DNA of 64,000 nt from Micromonospora sp. MW-13 (GCF_003434305.1 NZ_QKKX01000009.1:248001-312000); one strand, 5' to 3'. Shown: positions 1 to 9,959, counted from the stretch's first letter. Program-made: numbers and translations. Notes: generated from the sequence alone by a model not told the origin.

Positions 1-706
1 GCTCCGAGCCGAGCATCGCCTCGATGGCCAGGGCGGCCGTCACGTCGGCCATGGCGAGTAGGTGCGCCGCGTCGTTGATGGCCAGCAGCAGCATGCCGAG
101 CATGCCGTCGGTGCCGTTGATCAGCGCCAGCCCCTCCTTGGCGGCCAGCTCCACCGGGGTCAGCCCGGCCCCGCGCAGCGCGTCGGCGGCGTCGATCCGC
201 TCGCCGGCCGGGCCGAGCACCCAGCCCTCGCCGAGCAGCACCAGCGCGCAGTGCGCCAGCGGGGCCAGGTCGCCGGACGCGCCGAGCGAACCGTGCTCCG
301 GCACCCACGGGGTGACGTCGTGGTTGAGCAGGTCGACCAGGGCCTCGGCGACCAGCGGGCGGACCCCGGAGCGGCCCAGCGCCAGCGAGCGGACCCGCAG
401 CAGCATCATCGCCCGGACCACCTCGCGCGGCATCGGCGCGCCCACCCCGGCGGCGTGCGAGCGGATCAGCGCGTGCTGGAGCTCCGCGCGCCGCTCCGGC
501 GCGACGAAGGTGTTCGCGAGGGCCCCGAAGCCGGTGGAGACGCCGTACACGGGCCGGCCGGCGGCCTCGATCCGGTCCACGATGGACCGGCTGGTCGCCA
601 TCGCGTCCACGGTGGCCGGGTCGAGGGCGACCCGGGCGCTGCCGCGGGCCACGGCGAGCACGTCGGCGGGGGAGATCCCGGTGGGCTGGACGGTCACGAT
701 CGACAT
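1..706 (-). CDS. hutH: Histidine ammonia-lyase, N-terminal part (runs off the left edge)
   Basis: Catalyses the first step of histidine degradation, non-oxidative removal of ammonia from L-histidine to give trans-urocanate in the cytosol. About 235 of the usual ~510 residues are visible, starting [16 protein letters not shown]. The Ala-Ser-Gly triplet that cyclises to the MIO electrophile is present in [12 protein letters not shown] at about residues 143-145, and the substrate-loop motif YGVSTGFG lies upstream. The ATG overlaps the end of hutI by 13 bp, so it is probably translationally coupled as the last visible gene of the operon. The truncation is only the window edge. Confidence 0.96.
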   Translation of the reverse strand, partial: MSIVTVQPTGISPADVLAVARGSARVALDPATVDAMATSRSIVDRIEAAGRPVYGVSTGFGALANTFVAPERRAELQHALIRSHAAGVGAPMPREVVRAMMLLRVRSLALGRSGVRPLVAEALVDLLNHDVTPWVPEHGSLGASGDLAPLAHCALVLLGEGWVLGPAGERIDAADALRGAGLTPVELAAKEGLALINGTDGMLGMLLLAINDAAHLLAMADVTAALAIEAMLGSE

Positions 707-1896
707 TGCGGCACTCCGTTGTGCAGAACCTGGCGGATCAGTGGGACACCGGGCCGGTAGGCCAGGTGCAGGTGCGACGGCGCGTCGAGGATGGTCAGGT
801 CGGCCCGGGCGCCGGGCCGCAGCACCCCGACATCGGTGCGGCGCAGCGCCCGCGCGCCCCCGGCGGTCGCGGCCCAGACCGCCTCCGCCGGGGTCATCCG
901 CATCTCGCGGACGGCGAGCGCCACGCAGAACGGCATCGACGAGGTGTACGACGACCCGGGGTTGCAGTCCGTGGCCAGCGCCACGGTGACGCCGGCGTCG
1001 AGCAGCCGGCGCGCGTCCGGGTACGGCGAGCGGGTGGAGAACTCCGCCCCGGGCAGCAGCGTCGCGACGGTGGTCGTCCCCGACCCGTCGGCTGCGGTCG
1101 AGCCCGCGAGGGCGGCCACGTCCGCGTCGTCGAGGTGGGTGCAGTGGTCGACGCTGGCCGCCCCCAGCTCCACCCCGAGCCGTACGCCCGGCCCGGGGCC
1201 GAGCTGGTTGGCGTGCAGCCGCACCCCGAGCCCGGCCGCCTGCCCGACGGTGAGGATGGCCCGGGCGTGGTCGGCGTCGAACGCGCCCCGCTCGCAGAAC
1301 ACGTCCACCCAGCGGGCGTACGGGGCGGCGGCGGCGAGCATCGGCCCGCACACCAGCCCCACGTAGTCGTCGGGGCGGTCGGCGTACTCGGCGGGGACGA
1401 CGTGCGCGCCGAGGAACGTCGTCTCGTCGCTCACCTCGGCGGCGATCCGCAGCGACCGGGCCTCGTCGGCGACGGTCAGCCCGTACCCGCTCTTGATCTC
1501 GATCGTGGTGGTGCCCTGCCGCATCGTCTCGCCGACCAGCCGGCGCACGGTGGCCCGCAGCGTGTCGTCGGAGGCCGCCCGGGTCGCGCCGACCGTGGTC
1601 CGGATGCCCCCGCCGGTGTACGGCTGGCCGGCCATCCGGGCGGCGAACTCGGCGGCCCGGTCCCCGGCGAACACCAGGTGGGCGTGGCTGTCCACGAACC
1701 CCGGCAGCGCCGCCGCCCCCTCGGCGTCGATCCGCCGGTCGGCGGCGGGGGCGTACCGGGCGGGGCCGATCCAGGCGATCCGCCCCTCCTCGACCAGCAG
1801 AGCCGCGTCGCGGCGCAGTCCGAGCGGGCTGCCGTCGCCGGTGCCGGCGACGTTGGTCACCAGCTCACCGATGTTGTCGACCAGCAGGCTGCTCAC
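694..1896 (-). CDS. hutI: Imidazolonepropionase
   Basis: Third enzyme of histidine degradation: hydrolyses 4-imidazolone-5-propanoate to N-formimidoyl-L-glutamate. It is a metal-dependent amidohydrolase of 400 residues, the normal length. The first metal pair is HxH in [14 protein letters not shown] (about His71 and His73), another ligand is probably the His of VRLHANQLG, and the catalytic Asp is likely the one in [11 protein letters not shown]. The GTG start overlaps the hutF stop as GTGA, and its own end overlaps the hutH start, so the genes are tightly coupled. Confidence 0.95.
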   Translation of the reverse strand: MSSLLVDNIGELVTNVAGTGDGSPLGLRRDAALLVEEGRIAWIGPARYAPAADRRIDAEGAAALPGFVDSHAHLVFAGDRAAEFAARMAGQPYTGGGIRTTVGATRAASDDTLRATVRRLVGETMRQGTTTIEIKSGYGLTVADEARSLRIAAEVSDETTFLGAHVVPAEYADRPDDYVGLVCGPMLAAAAPYARWVDVFCERGAFDADHARAILTVGQAAGLGVRLHANQLGPGPGVRLGVELGAASVDHCTHLDDADVAALAGSTAADGSGTTTVATLLPGAEFSTRSPYPDARRLLDAGVTVALATDCNPGSSYTSSMPFCVALAVREMRMTPAEAVWAATAGGARALRRTDVGVLRPGARADLTILDAPSHLHLAYRPGVPLIRQVLHNGVPQCRS

Positions 1897-3248
1897 CGGG
1901 TCACCGCCTCGATCGCCGTACGCAGCTCGCGCGGCACGTCCACGCTCAGGTGCCGCCCGTCGGCGACCACCTGCCGGCCGTCCACGACGACCGAGGCGAC
2001 GTCGGCGGCGGTCGCCGCGAAGAACGCCCCCACCGGCGGCACCCCGGCCGTGCGGGCGCTGTCCAGCCGCACGGTGACCAGGTCGGCGCGGTCGCCGACG
2101 GCGATCCGGCCGGCGTCGCGCCAGCCGAGCGCGGCGTGCCCGGCGGCGGTCGCCGCGACCAGCAGCTCCGCCGGGGTGAAGTGGCCGCGGCGGCGGGTGC
2201 GCAGCCGCTCGTCCAGCTCCACCGCGCGGGCCTCCTCGAACAGGTCGACCACGGCGTGGCTGTCGCTGCCCAGGCTCAGCGCGACGCCCGCCTCGGCCAG
2301 CCGGCGGGCCGGCCCGATCCCGTCGGCGAGGTCCCGTTCGGTGGTGGGGCAGAGGCAGACCCCGGTGCCGGTGTCGCCGAGCAGCGTCACGTCGGCGCTG
2401 GTGGGGTGGGTGGCGTGCACGGCGACGGTGCCCGGGCCGAGCACCCCGTGGTCGGCCAGCAGCCGGGCCGGCGTGCGGCCGTGCGCGGCCCGGCAGGCGT
2501 CGTTCTCGGCGGGCTGCTCGGACAGGTGCACGTGCAGCGGCGCCCCGCGCCGGTCGGCCCAGCCGGCCACGGTGGCGAGCTGCTGTGCCGGCACTGCGCG
2601 GACCGAGTGCACCGCCGCCCCGAGCAGCGCGTGGGCCCTGCCCGGGGTGAACGCCGAGGCCCGGTCGGCCCAGCGCTGCGCGTCGCCGTCGCCGAACCGC
2701 CGCTGCGGCCCGGCCAGCGGCTCGCCGTCCACCGTGGCGGTCAGGTAGCAGGTGTCGAGCAGGGTGAGCCGGATCCCGGCCTGCGCGGCGGCCTCGACCA
2801 GCGCCGCTCCCATCGCGTTCGGGTCGGCGTACGGCGTGCCGTCGGGGCCGTGGTGCAGGTAGTGGAACTCACCGACGCAGGTGACGCCGGACAGCGCCAT
2901 CTCGGCGTACGAGGCCCGGGCCAGGGCCAGGTAGCTGTCCGGGTCGAGCCGGGCGGCCACGTCGTACATGGCGGTCCGCCAGCTCCAGAAGTCGCCCCGG
3001 GCGTGGGTGCGCCCGCGTAGCGCCCGGTGGAACGCGTGCGAGTGGGCGTTGGCCAGCCCGGGCAGGGTCAGCCCGGGCAGCCGGGTGGCATCGCCGAGCA
3101 CCTCCACCCCGGCGGTGGGCGTGCCCGTGCCGCCGAGCGGGGTGACGGCCGTGATCCGGCCGTCCTCGGCCTCGATCAGCACGTCGGCGGTGGGCTCGGC
3201 CCGGTCGGGCAGCCACGCGTACTCGGCGAGCCAGCGGGTCCCGGTCAT
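1893..3248 (-). CDS. hutF: Formimidoylglutamate deiminase
   Basis: Converts N-formimidoyl-L-glutamate to N-formyl-L-glutamate and ammonia, the branch used by organisms that avoid formimidoylglutamase (HutG of the EC 3.5.3.8 type). The protein has 451 residues with the amidohydrolase fold: metal-binding [14 protein letters not shown] near residue 65 and the late [18 protein letters not shown] motif. The ATG at 3248 was chosen because a GGAAGAG ribosome-binding site lies just upstream and homologues start near [12 protein letters not shown]; a longer reading frame to 3476 runs through a palindromic repeat and is unlikely to be coding. It is separated from the upstream operon gene by a 256-bp gap that holds the repeat. 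Confidence 0.93.
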   Translation of the reverse strand: MTGTRWLAEYAWLPDRAEPTADVLIEAEDGRITAVTPLGGTGTPTAGVEVLGDATRLPGLTLPGLANAHSHAFHRALRGRTHARGDFWSWRTAMYDVAARLDPDSYLALARASYAEMALSGVTCVGEFHYLHHGPDGTPYADPNAMGAALVEAAAQAGIRLTLLDTCYLTATVDGEPLAGPQRRFGDGDAQRWADRASAFTPGRAHALLGAAVHSVRAVPAQQLATVAGWADRRGAPLHVHLSEQPAENDACRAAHGRTPARLLADHGVLGPGTVAVHATHPTSADVTLLGDTGTGVCLCPTTERDLADGIGPARRLAEAGVALSLGSDSHAVVDLFEEARAVELDERLRTRRRGHFTPAELLVAATAAGHAALGWRDAGRIAVGDRADLVTVRLDSARTAGVPPVGAFFAATAADVASVVVDGRQVVADGRHLSVDVPRELRTAIEAVTR

Positions 3249-3258
3249 CTCTTCCACC

Positions 3259-3389
3259 CCCTTTGGAGCTGAGTCGTTCGTGACATCGGTGCCGTCCGCG
3301 ATATCGGCCGGTCGGGACGGCGGGGGAACGCAGGCGACGTCGGCCGGTCGCGGTGCCGCCGATTCGTTCGTGACATCAGCTCCAAAGGG
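3259..3389. repeat. Intergenic repeat, family 1 (inverted outer arms, direct inner arms)
   Basis: The outer arms CCCTTTGGAGCTGA (3259-3272) and TCAGCTCCAAAGGG (3376-3389) are perfect inverted repeats of 14 nt. Just inside them TCGTTCGTGACATC (3274-3287 and 3364-3377) occurs twice in the same orientation. The same architecture recurs at 49404-49519, and a solitary arm lies at 40711-40740. The element fills the 256-bp gap between the M20 amidohydrolase gene and hutF, so it could attenuate or process the operon transcript. No coding sequence is needed to explain this gap. Confidence 0.8.
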
Positions 3390-3504
3390 CCCGCCGGGGC
3401 ATGCCGGCCCCGGGCCGAACAGGTCGAGCCGGGCGAAGGCGGCGTAGAGCCCCGGCGCCGGCCACCCCCGACCCACCCGCTCACCCGCCTGCTCATCCGC
3501 ATGC

Positions 3505-4761
3505 TCATCCGCACGTCAGCTCTTCGAGGACCCGGGCCAGGGCGGTCACCCCGGCGGCGCAGTCGGCGTCGGTGGCCGCCTCGGCGGGGGAGTGCGACAC
3601 CCCGGTCGGGTTGCGCACGAACAGCATCGCGGTGGGCAGGTGCCCGGCCAGCACCCCGGCGTCGTGACCCGCCCCGGTGGGCAGCACCGGCGCGCCCAGC
3701 AGCGCCGCCAGCCGCCCGCCGAGGCCGCCGTCGAAGGCGACCAGCGGGGTCGCCGACTCCTCGGTGAGGGTGACCTCGGTGCCGTCCCGACCGGCCCGCT
3801 CGGCGGCCCTGGCGCGCACCGCGTCGACCAGGCCGGTCAGCGTGTCCGGCTCGGCCGCGCGGGCGTCCAGCCAGCCGGTCACCCTCGACGGGATCGCGTT
3901 GGTGGCGTTCGGCTCGACCCGGACCCGGCCGACCGTGGCGTGCGCGCCGCGCAGCCGGGCCTCCTTGTTCGCCGCGAGCACGGTGAACGCGTACGTGAGC
4001 ATGGGGTCGCGGCGATCGGCCATCCGGGTCGTACCGGCGTGGTTGCCCTCGCCGTGGAAGTCGAAGCGCCAGCGACCGTGTGGCCAGATGGCGCTGGCGA
4101 CCGCGACCGGCGCGTCCCGCTCGACCAGCGCGCGGCCCTGCTCGACGTGCAGCTCCACGAAGCACGAGAACCCGCCCAGCAGGTCGGGGCGGGCGCCCGC
4201 GGGCCGGTCGCCCAGCGCCTCGGCCAGGCTCACCCCGTCGGCGTCGCGCAGCCGGGCCGCGCGGCCGGGGTCGAGCGCGCCGGTGAGCAGCCGGGACCCC
4301 AGACACGGTACGCCGAACCGGGCCCCCTCCTCCTCGGCGAAGGCGGCCACGACGAGGGGGCGGGCCGGGGTGGCCCCGGCGGCGCGCAGCTCGTCGACGG
4401 CGAGGAACGCGCTGACGATGCCGAGCGGCCCGTCGTACGCGCCGCCGTGCGGCACCGAGTCGAAGTGGCTGCCGGTCAGCACGGCGTCCCCGGCGTCCGG
4501 GTCGCCCCAGCGGGCGAAGAGGTTGCCGTTGCCGTCGGCGGTGACCGGCATGCCCCGGCGGGCGGCCTGCGCCCGGAACCAGTCGCGCAGCGCCAGCTCC
4601 GGCTCCGTGAACGCGTACCGCAGGTAGCCGCCGCTGCCCGGGTCCCGGCCGACCGGGGCGATGGAGTCCCAGAGCGCCCGGAACCGGCCGGCCAGGTCTG
4701 CGAGCTCTGCGAGGTCTGCGTGCTCCGCGTGGCCTGCGCGGCCTGCGTGGCCCGCCGTCAC
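3505..4761 (-). CDS. M20-family amidohydrolase (allantoate amidohydrolase / N-carbamoyl amino acid hydrolase type)
   Basis: A dinuclear zinc amidohydrolase of 418 residues. Visible motifs are [19 protein letters not shown] (first metal His and bridging Asp), [14 protein letters not shown] (catalytic Glu pair), [21 protein letters not shown] and the late PTGAGHDAG. The GTG start overlaps the hutU stop as GTGA. The first ~25 residues ([20 protein letters not shown]) are low complexity and come from a run of short DNA repeats, so the true start could lie slightly later. Homologues are usually named allantoate amidohydrolase, but no ureide genes are near. Its place between hutU and hutF, with no HutG visible, suggests it hydrolyses N-formyl-L-glutamate to glutamate and formate; that is inference. 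Confidence 0.85.
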   Translation of the reverse strand: MTAGHAGRAGHAEHADLAELADLAGRFRALWDSIAPVGRDPGSGGYLRYAFTEPELALRDWFRAQAARRGMPVTADGNGNLFARWGDPDAGDAVLTGSHFDSVPHGGAYDGPLGIVSAFLAVDELRAAGATPARPLVVAAFAEEEGARFGVPCLGSRLLTGALDPGRAARLRDADGVSLAEALGDRPAGARPDLLGGFSCFVELHVEQGRALVERDAPVAVASAIWPHGRWRFDFHGEGNHAGTTRMADRRDPMLTYAFTVLAANKEARLRGAHATVGRVRVEPNATNAIPSRVTGWLDARAAEPDTLTGLVDAVRARAAERAGRDGTEVTLTEESATPLVAFDGGLGGRLAALLGAPVLPTGAGHDAGVLAGHLPTAMLFVRNPTGVSHSPAEAATDADCAAGVTALARVLEELTCG

Positions 4762-6413
4762 GCCGGGCCCTCCGCCATCGGCACCCGCACGCCGGTGTGG
4801 TCGGCGACCTCGCGGGCGGCGTCGTAGCCGGCGTCGACGTGCCGGATCACGCCCATCGCCGGGTCGTTGGTCAGCACCCGTTCGATCTTCTGCCCGGCGA
4901 GCGTGGTGCCGTCGGCGACGCAGACCTGGCCGGCGTGGATGGACCGGCCGATGCCGACCCCGCCGCCGTGGTGCATGGACACCCAGGACGCCCCGCTGGC
5001 GGTGTTGACCAGCGCGTTGAGCAGCGGCCAGTCGGCGATCGCGTCGGAGCCGTCGGCCATCGCCTCGGTCTCCCGGTAGGGGCTGGCCACGCTGCCGCAG
5101 TCCAGGTGGTCCCGGCCGATGACGACCGGCGCGCTCAGCTCGCCGGAGGCGACCATCTCGTTGAACCGTACCCCCGCCCTGTCCCGCTCGCCGTAGCCGA
5201 GCCAGCAGATCCGGGCCGGCAGGCCCTGGAAGGCGACCCGCTCGCCGGCCAGCCGGATCCACCGGGCGAGGGACTCGTTCTCCGGGAACAGGTCGAGGAT
5301 CGCCCGGTCGGTCGCGGCGATGTCGGCCGGGTCGCCGGAGAGCGCCGCCCAGCGGAACGGGCCCTTCCCCTCGCAGAACAGCGGCCGGATGTACGCCGGC
5401 ACGAAACCGGGGAAGTCGAACGCCCGCTCGTACCCGCCGAGGCGCGCCTCGCCCCGGATCGAGTTGCCGTAGTCGAACACCTCGGCCCCGGCGTCGAGGA
5501 AGCCGACCATCGCCTCGACGTGCCTGGCCATCGACGCCCGGGCCCGGTCGGTGAACTCGGCCGGCTTCGCCTTCGCGTAGTCCCGGGCGTCGGCCAGCTC
5601 CACCCCCTCCGGCAGGTACGAAAGCGGGTCGTGGGCGCTGGTCTGGTCGGTGACGATGTCGATCGGCACGCCCCGGCGCAGCAGCTCGGGGAAGACGGTG
5701 GCGGCGTTGCCCACCACGCCGACGCTGAGCGCCCGACGGTCCCGCTTCGCGGCGAGCGCCCGCTCCACCGCGTCGTCGAGGGAGTCGGCCACCTCGTCGA
5801 GGTAACGGTCGTGCACCCGGCGGTCCAACCGGGTGCGGTCCACGTCGACGATGAGGCAGGCGCCGCCGTTCATGGTCACCGCGAGGGGCTGTGCCCCGCC
5901 CATCCCGCCGCAGCCGGCGGTCAGCGTCAGCGTCCCGGCCAGGCTTCCACCGAATCGTTTCGCGGCGACGGCGGCGAACGTCTCGTACGTGCCCTGGAGG
6001 ATGCCCTGGGTGCCGATGTAGATCCACGACCCGGCGGTCATCTGCCCGTACATGGTCAGGCCGAGCTGCTCCAGGCGGCGGAACTCCGGCCAGGTGGCCC
6101 AGTCGCCGACCAGGTTGGAGTTGGCCAGCAGCACCCGGGGCGCCCACTCGTGGGTGCGCAGCACGCCGACCGGCCGGCCGGACTGCACCAGCATCGTCTC
6201 GTCGTCCCGCAGGTCGGTCAGCGTGCGCACCAGCGCGTGGTACGACGGCCAGTCCCGCGCGGCCTTCCCGGTGCCGCCGTAGACGACCAGGTCGTCCGGC
6301 CGCTCGGCCACCTCGGGGTCGAGGTTGTTCATCAGCATCCGCAGGGCGGCCTCCTGCGGCCACCCCCGGGCGGTCAGCGTGGCGCCTCGGGCGGCGCGGA
6401 CGGGCTCGGGCAT
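4758..6413 (-). CDS. hutU: Urocanate hydratase
   Basis: Second enzyme of histidine degradation: adds water to urocanate to give imidazolonepropionate using tightly bound NAD+ as electrophile. It has 551 residues, the usual length. Typical segments are [19 protein letters not shown] near the N-terminus, the glycine-rich [15 protein letters not shown] that binds NAD+, [10 protein letters not shown], and a C-terminal [17 protein letters not shown]. The ATG has a GAGGAG ribosome-binding site. It begins 13 bp after the regulator gene ends, so both are likely on one transcript. Confidence 0.97.
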   Translation of the reverse strand: MPEPVRAARGATLTARGWPQEAALRMLMNNLDPEVAERPDDLVVYGGTGKAARDWPSYHALVRTLTDLRDDETMLVQSGRPVGVLRTHEWAPRVLLANSNLVGDWATWPEFRRLEQLGLTMYGQMTAGSWIYIGTQGILQGTYETFAAVAAKRFGGSLAGTLTLTAGCGGMGGAQPLAVTMNGGACLIVDVDRTRLDRRVHDRYLDEVADSLDDAVERALAAKRDRRALSVGVVGNAATVFPELLRRGVPIDIVTDQTSAHDPLSYLPEGVELADARDYAKAKPAEFTDRARASMARHVEAMVGFLDAGAEVFDYGNSIRGEARLGGYERAFDFPGFVPAYIRPLFCEGKGPFRWAALSGDPADIAATDRAILDLFPENESLARWIRLAGERVAFQGLPARICWLGYGERDRAGVRFNEMVASGELSAPVVIGRDHLDCGSVASPYRETEAMADGSDAIADWPLLNALVNTASGASWVSMHHGGGVGIGRSIHAGQVCVADGTTLAGQKIERVLTNDPAMGVIRHVDAGYDAAREVADHTGVRVPMAEGPA

Positions 6414-6426
6414 CTCGGGTCTCCTC

Positions 6427-7281
6427 TCAGCCGAGGAACAACTGGCGACGGGCGGCGGAGGACTCGAACGCCTCCAGCCGGCGCTGCGTCTCGGCGGGCG
6501 CGGCGTCGCAGATGGCCTGGAGCACCACCATCGCCAGGGTCATCGGGGCGGTGTGCAGGTCGAACACGAGGTCGGTGCCGACGGCGGCGGCGAGCACCAC
6601 CTCGGCGTGCTCGCCTGCCGGGCTGACCGGCGAGTCGGTGATGGCCACCACGGTCAGCCCGGCGGCCTGCGCCTCGCGCAGCGCGTCCAGGGTCTCCCGG
6701 GGATAGCGGGGCAGCACGAACGCCAGCAGGGCGCTCGCCCCGGCCTCGGCGGCCTGCTCCAGGCGGTCGGTGAGCAGGCTGCCGCCGTCGTCGAGCACCC
6801 GCACGTCCGGGTGCACCTTGGCCGCGAAGTACGCGAAGTACGCGGCCAGCGGCGCGGCGGCCCGCAGCCCGAGCACCGGCAGCGGGCGGCTCGCGGCCAG
6901 CAGCCTGCCAGTCTCGGCGATCCGGTCCCGGTCTGCGAGCTGCCCGGCCAGCCGCTCCAGGCTGCCCAGCTCGGCCCGGACGGCGCGTTGCAGCTCGTTG
7001 CCGCCACCGGAGGCCCCGCCCGGGGCCGCGCCGACCAGCTCGCGCAGCCGGCGGCGCAGCGCCGGGTACCCGTCGTGGCCGAGCGCCACGGCGAACCGGG
7101 TCACCGACGGCTGGCTGACCCCGGCCAGCTCGGCCACCTCGGCCGCGGAGAGGTACGCCGCGGCGGCGGCGTGCTGCACCAGGCTGTGCGCGATCCGGCG
7201 CTGCGTCGGGGTGAGCCGGACGCCCCGGAACAGGTCGGCCACCCGGTCGGCGGATGCCGCGCTGGTGCCTGGCTCATTCAT
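6427..7281 (-). CDS. RpiR/MurR-family transcriptional regulator of the hut operon
   Basis: A 284-residue regulator with an N-terminal helix-turn-helix (about residues 15-90, including [15 protein letters not shown] and [17 protein letters not shown]) and a C-terminal SIS sugar-isomerase-like domain (about 120-260). It is the first gene of the hut operon and probably senses a histidine-pathway intermediate, in place of the HutC or HutP regulators of other bacteria. A candidate operator lies in its own promoter, so autoregulation is likely. The ATG sits 6 nt after a good -10 box, so the transcript appears leaderless. Confidence 0.87.
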   Translation of the reverse strand: MNEPGTSAASADRVADLFRGVRLTPTQRRIAHSLVQHAAAAAYLSAAEVAELAGVSQPSVTRFAVALGHDGYPALRRRLRELVGAAPGGASGGGNELQRAVRAELGSLERLAGQLADRDRIAETGRLLAASRPLPVLGLRAAAPLAAYFAYFAAKVHPDVRVLDDGGSLLTDRLEQAAEAGASALLAFVLPRYPRETLDALREAQAAGLTVVAITDSPVSPAGEHAEVVLAAAVGTDLVFDLHTAPMTLAMVVLQAICDAAPAETQRRLEAFESSAARRQLFLG

Positions 7282-7316
7282 GCGGCGACTCTATGCATCA
7301 AAACTTTCAGAGGCAA
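7282..7316 (-). promoter_or_regulatory. hut operon promoter with candidate regulator site
   Basis: Read on the minus strand: -35 TTGCCT (7311-7316), 17-bp spacer, -10 TAGAGT (7288-7293), then 6 nt to the ATG at 7281, which predicts a leaderless mRNA. The spacer holds the imperfect dyad TGAAAGTTTTGA (7298-7309), well placed for a repressor to block RNA polymerase. A near-identical 12-mer occurs at 19298-19309. Promoter hexamers and spacing are seen directly; use as an operator is inference. Confidence 0.6.
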
Positions 7317-7387
7317 CCCGTGAGCACCGTCGTTGTCGCGCTGTCTCTGTACTATCCGCACGGCGGGTGAGCAGAGGAGTGGGGCAC

Positions 7388-8659
7388 ATGCAGCCGGACG
7401 GTCCGTACAGGTTCACCGAGGTGATGGGGGCTTGCCAGGTCGGCCGGGCCTGGTCCGCGCTGGATGGTCAGGGGCGGCCCGCGCTCGTGGTGGTGCTGGA
7501 CGGCGCAGCGGCGGCGGACCAGCGCTGGCGGGAGGCCTTCGCGAACGCGGTGAACGCGCTCGCCCAGGCGGCCGACGGCCACCGCTACCTCGCCGCCGAC
7601 TTCTACGCCGCCCACCCCTGGGCGGCCTACCCGCCGGAGGAGTCCGGCGTGCCGCACCGGCTGTTCCAGACCCTCGGCATGGACTACCGGCCGGTGGCGG
7701 GCGGCACGCCACCCCCGCCGGCCCCGGTCCAGCCGGTCTCGGCCTCGCCGCAGCCGGTCTCGGCCTCGCCGCAGCCGGTCTCGGCGGCGCCGCAGCCGGT
7801 CTCGGCCTCGCCGCTGCCCACGTCGGCGCCGCCCCAGCCGGTGTCGGTGCCCCCGCAGCCGACGTCGGGCCCGCCCCAGCTGCCCTGGGTGCCCCAGCCG
7901 TGGGCGGTGACGCCGCAGCCGGTCTCCGGCGCGCCGCTCTCACCGGCCGCCGAGCCGACGCCCGGCAGCTCCCCGCCGTACGACACGTTCTCCGCGCCCG
8001 GCCGGCGGATCACGCCGGTGGAGCCGCCCCGGCGCAACCGTACCGGTCTCTGGGTCGCGATGGTGGTGCTGGCGGCGGTCGTCGCGGGCGGCGCCGGGGT
8101 GTTCGCCGGCACCACCCTCGGCGACGACGGGGCCGCTCCCGGCCCGGCCCCCTCGACCAGCCCCACCCTGGCGCCGTTCGAGGCGAACCAGTTCTCCCTC
8201 AACAAGGCCAAGTTCGAGGGCGACCTCGCGCCGCTGGCCGAGCCCTGGCTGTCCCGGATGGGTGGCTGCGCGGCCGACACCGAGGTCGGTGGGCCGAAGC
8301 GGCCGGCGGACGAGAAGCGGCACGTGTTCTGCCGCTACGGCGGGCTGTCCCTGCACTTCGGCCTCTACGACGTCAGGTCCACCAAGGACGCCGCGCGGGC
8401 CTACCGGCAGCAGCTCAACCTGGCCGGCGGCTCCCTCGCCCCCGGCCTGCGCGAGGCCACCCGGACCACCGGCGGCGTCAGCGGGGCCGCCGGCAGCTAC
8501 GTCGAGTACGCCTTCAAGGGTGACGACGGCCGGACGATCTGCGGGGTGTGGTGGGACCGCGACGACGGGCTCGGGGCGCTCTACCTGGAGACCCTCTGCG
8601 AGGCCGGCGTCGGCGGGAACTGGGACGCGCTGCGGGACCTGTGGCGGCGCACCAGCTGA
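7388..8659 (+). CDS. Single-pass membrane protein with Pro-rich repeat linker, function unknown
   Basis: A 423-residue protein I cannot name. Residues 1-~105 form a compact domain (YRFTEVMGACQVGRAWSALD followed by a VVVLDG strand) that faintly resembles the glycine-loop strands of a protein-kinase N-lobe, but no catalytic kinase motif follows. Residues ~110-215 are a Pro/Ser linker built from QPVSASP-type repeats encoded by 21-bp DNA repeats (about 7732-7810). A basic stretch (RRNRTGLW) and one membrane helix (WVAMVVLAAVVAGGAGVFAG) follow, then a ~170-residue probably extracellular domain with three cysteines. The ATG is 8 nt after GAGGAG. It stands alone between divergent hut genes and the EPS promoter. 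Confidence 0.75.
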   Translation: MQPDGPYRFTEVMGACQVGRAWSALDGQGRPALVVVLDGAAAADQRWREAFANAVNALAQAADGHRYLAADFYAAHPWAAYPPEESGVPHRLFQTLGMDYRPVAGGTPPPPAPVQPVSASPQPVSASPQPVSAAPQPVSASPLPTSAPPQPVSVPPQPTSGPPQLPWVPQPWAVTPQPVSGAPLSPAAEPTPGSSPPYDTFSAPGRRITPVEPPRRNRTGLWVAMVVLAAVVAGGAGVFAGTTLGDDGAAPGPAPSTSPTLAPFEANQFSLNKAKFEGDLAPLAEPWLSRMGGCAADTEVGGPKRPADEKRHVFCRYGGLSLHFGLYDVRSTKDAARAYRQQLNLAGGSLAPGLREATRTTGGVSGAAGSYVEYAFKGDDGRTICGVWWDRDDGLGALYLETLCEAGVGGNWDALRDLWRRTS

Positions 8660-8674
8660 CGGCCGTCGCGGGAG

Positions 8675-8703
8675 TTGACAACGGTTGCGGCGGCGTCATT
8701 AAT
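8675..8703 (+). promoter_or_regulatory. Vegetative promoter for the exopolysaccharide operon
   Basis: A perfect -35 TTGACA (8675-8680), 17-bp spacer and -10 ATTAAT (8698-8703) lie upstream of the first glycosyltransferase. A start site near 8710 gives a leader of about 105 nt before the ATG at 8817. This is the best housekeeping-type promoter seen in the window and suggests the plus-strand EPS genes are one unit to 14958. Confidence 0.65.
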
Positions 8704-8816
8704 GGACACGGCCGTCGGGGGACCGGTGTGACACCGCCCGTCCAGGCGGATCCGTGGGCGCCCGGTCCGAGGTGGCGCCCCGTGTCCCTGGGGAGCATCG
8801 GGTTGGGCGACAAGTC

Positions 8817-9959
8817 ATGACGGCGGTCGAGAACGTCGGCCCCGTGCCGGCCCCGAGCGTCGGCCCGCCGCTGTTGGCCGGGCGCTCCGTCGCGCTCGTC
8901 CACGAGTGGTTCAGCGCGGCCGGCGGCTCCGAGAACGTCTTCCTGGCCATCGCCGACCTGGTCCCGCACGCCGACCGGTTCGTGCTCTGGGCCGAGTCCG
9001 ACGTCCCCCGGGACCGGCTGCGCCTGCGGGAGTCCTGGCTGGCCCGGACGCCGCTGCGCCGCAGCAAGGCCCTCGCCCTGCCGTTCCTGCCGCTGGCCTG
9101 GCGTGCCGCCCGTCCCGCCGGGTACGACGTGGTGATCTCCTCCAGCCACGCCTTCGGCCACACGGCCCGGTTCGGTCCGCCCGAGCGGACGCGGCACCTG
9201 AGCTACGTCCACTCGCCCGCCCGGTACGTCTGGAGCCCCGACTTCGACGGGCGCGGCGCGGGGCGGCTGCTGAGCGGGCCACGACGGGCCCTGCAGGCGG
9301 TGGACGTCCGGCTCAGTCGACACGTGCACGCCTACGCCGCGAACTCCCGTGAGGTCCAGGCCCGCATCCGCCGGTACTGGGGGCGCGACGCGGTGGTCAT
9401 CCACCCACCCGTCGACGTCGACTTCTTCGCCGCCCCGCCGGCCGCCGAGCGGAACCAGAACCGCGAGTACCTGCTCGGGGTCGGGCGGTGGATCCCGTAC
9501 AAGAACTTCGACCTGATGATCGCGACGGCAGCCGAGGCGGGCCTGCCGCTCGTCCTCGCCGGGGGTGGCCCGGAGGAGGCCCGCCTGCGCCGGCTGGCCG
9601 CGCGGGCGCGCGTCCCGGTGACGTTCGAGTCGCGGCCCGGCCGGGAGCGGCTCCGGGAGTTGTACTGGGGTGCCCGAGCCCTGCTGTTCCCCGCGCACGA
9701 GGACTTCGGCATCATCCCGGTCGAGGCCCAGGCGTGCGGCACCCCGGTCGTCGGCCTGCGCGCAGGTGGGCTGCTGGAGACCGTCGTGGAGGGCGAGACG
9801 GGGTTCCTCGTCGCGTCGCGGGACCCGACCCGCCACGCCGCAGCGCTGCGACGGCTCGACGGGCTCGACCCCGACCGGGCCCGCCGACACGCGGTCGGGT
9901 TCGGGCGGGACAGCTTCGCGGCCCGGATGGCCGAGTGGGTCGCGCATGAGTCCGGCTGA
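8817..9959 (+). CDS. Glycosyltransferase family 4-type (EPS)
   Basis: A GT-B fold retaining glycosyltransferase of 380 residues. The N-terminal half has SVALVHEWFSAAGGSENVF (acceptor side). The C-terminal half has VGRWIPYKNFDLMI, VLAGGGPEE and the nucleotide-sugar signature FPAHEDFGIIPVEAQACGTPVVG with its conserved Glu-x7-Glu region. It should add a sugar to a lipid-linked oligosaccharide at the inner membrane face. The ATG at 8817 matches where homology to the family begins; an in-frame ATG at 8754 would add 21 unlikely residues. It is the first gene of the plus-strand EPS operon and its end overlaps the next gene by 14 bp. Confidence 0.9.
   Translation: MTAVENVGPVPAPSVGPPLLAGRSVALVHEWFSAAGGSENVFLAIADLVPHADRFVLWAESDVPRDRLRLRESWLARTPLRRSKALALPFLPLAWRAARPAGYDVVISSSHAFGHTARFGPPERTRHLSYVHSPARYVWSPDFDGRGAGRLLSGPRRALQAVDVRLSRHVHAYAANSREVQARIRRYWGRDAVVIHPPVDVDFFAAPPAAERNQNREYLLGVGRWIPYKNFDLMIATAAEAGLPLVLAGGGPEEARLRRLAARARVPVTFESRPGRERLRELYWGARALLFPAHEDFGIIPVEAQACGTPVVGLRAGGLLETVVEGETGFLVASRDPTRHAAALRRLDGLDPDRARRHAVGFGRDSFAARMAEWVAHESG

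Noticed and set aside
3250-3476. N-terminal extension of HutF
   Set aside because: The in-frame residues are encoded by a family 1 repeat and are not family-like; a good ribosome-binding site precedes the ATG at 3248.
4758-6363. Long upstream extension of the M20 amidohydrolase frame across hutU
   Set aside because: hutU on the same strand has clear homology in another frame; the extension is Arg-rich shadow.
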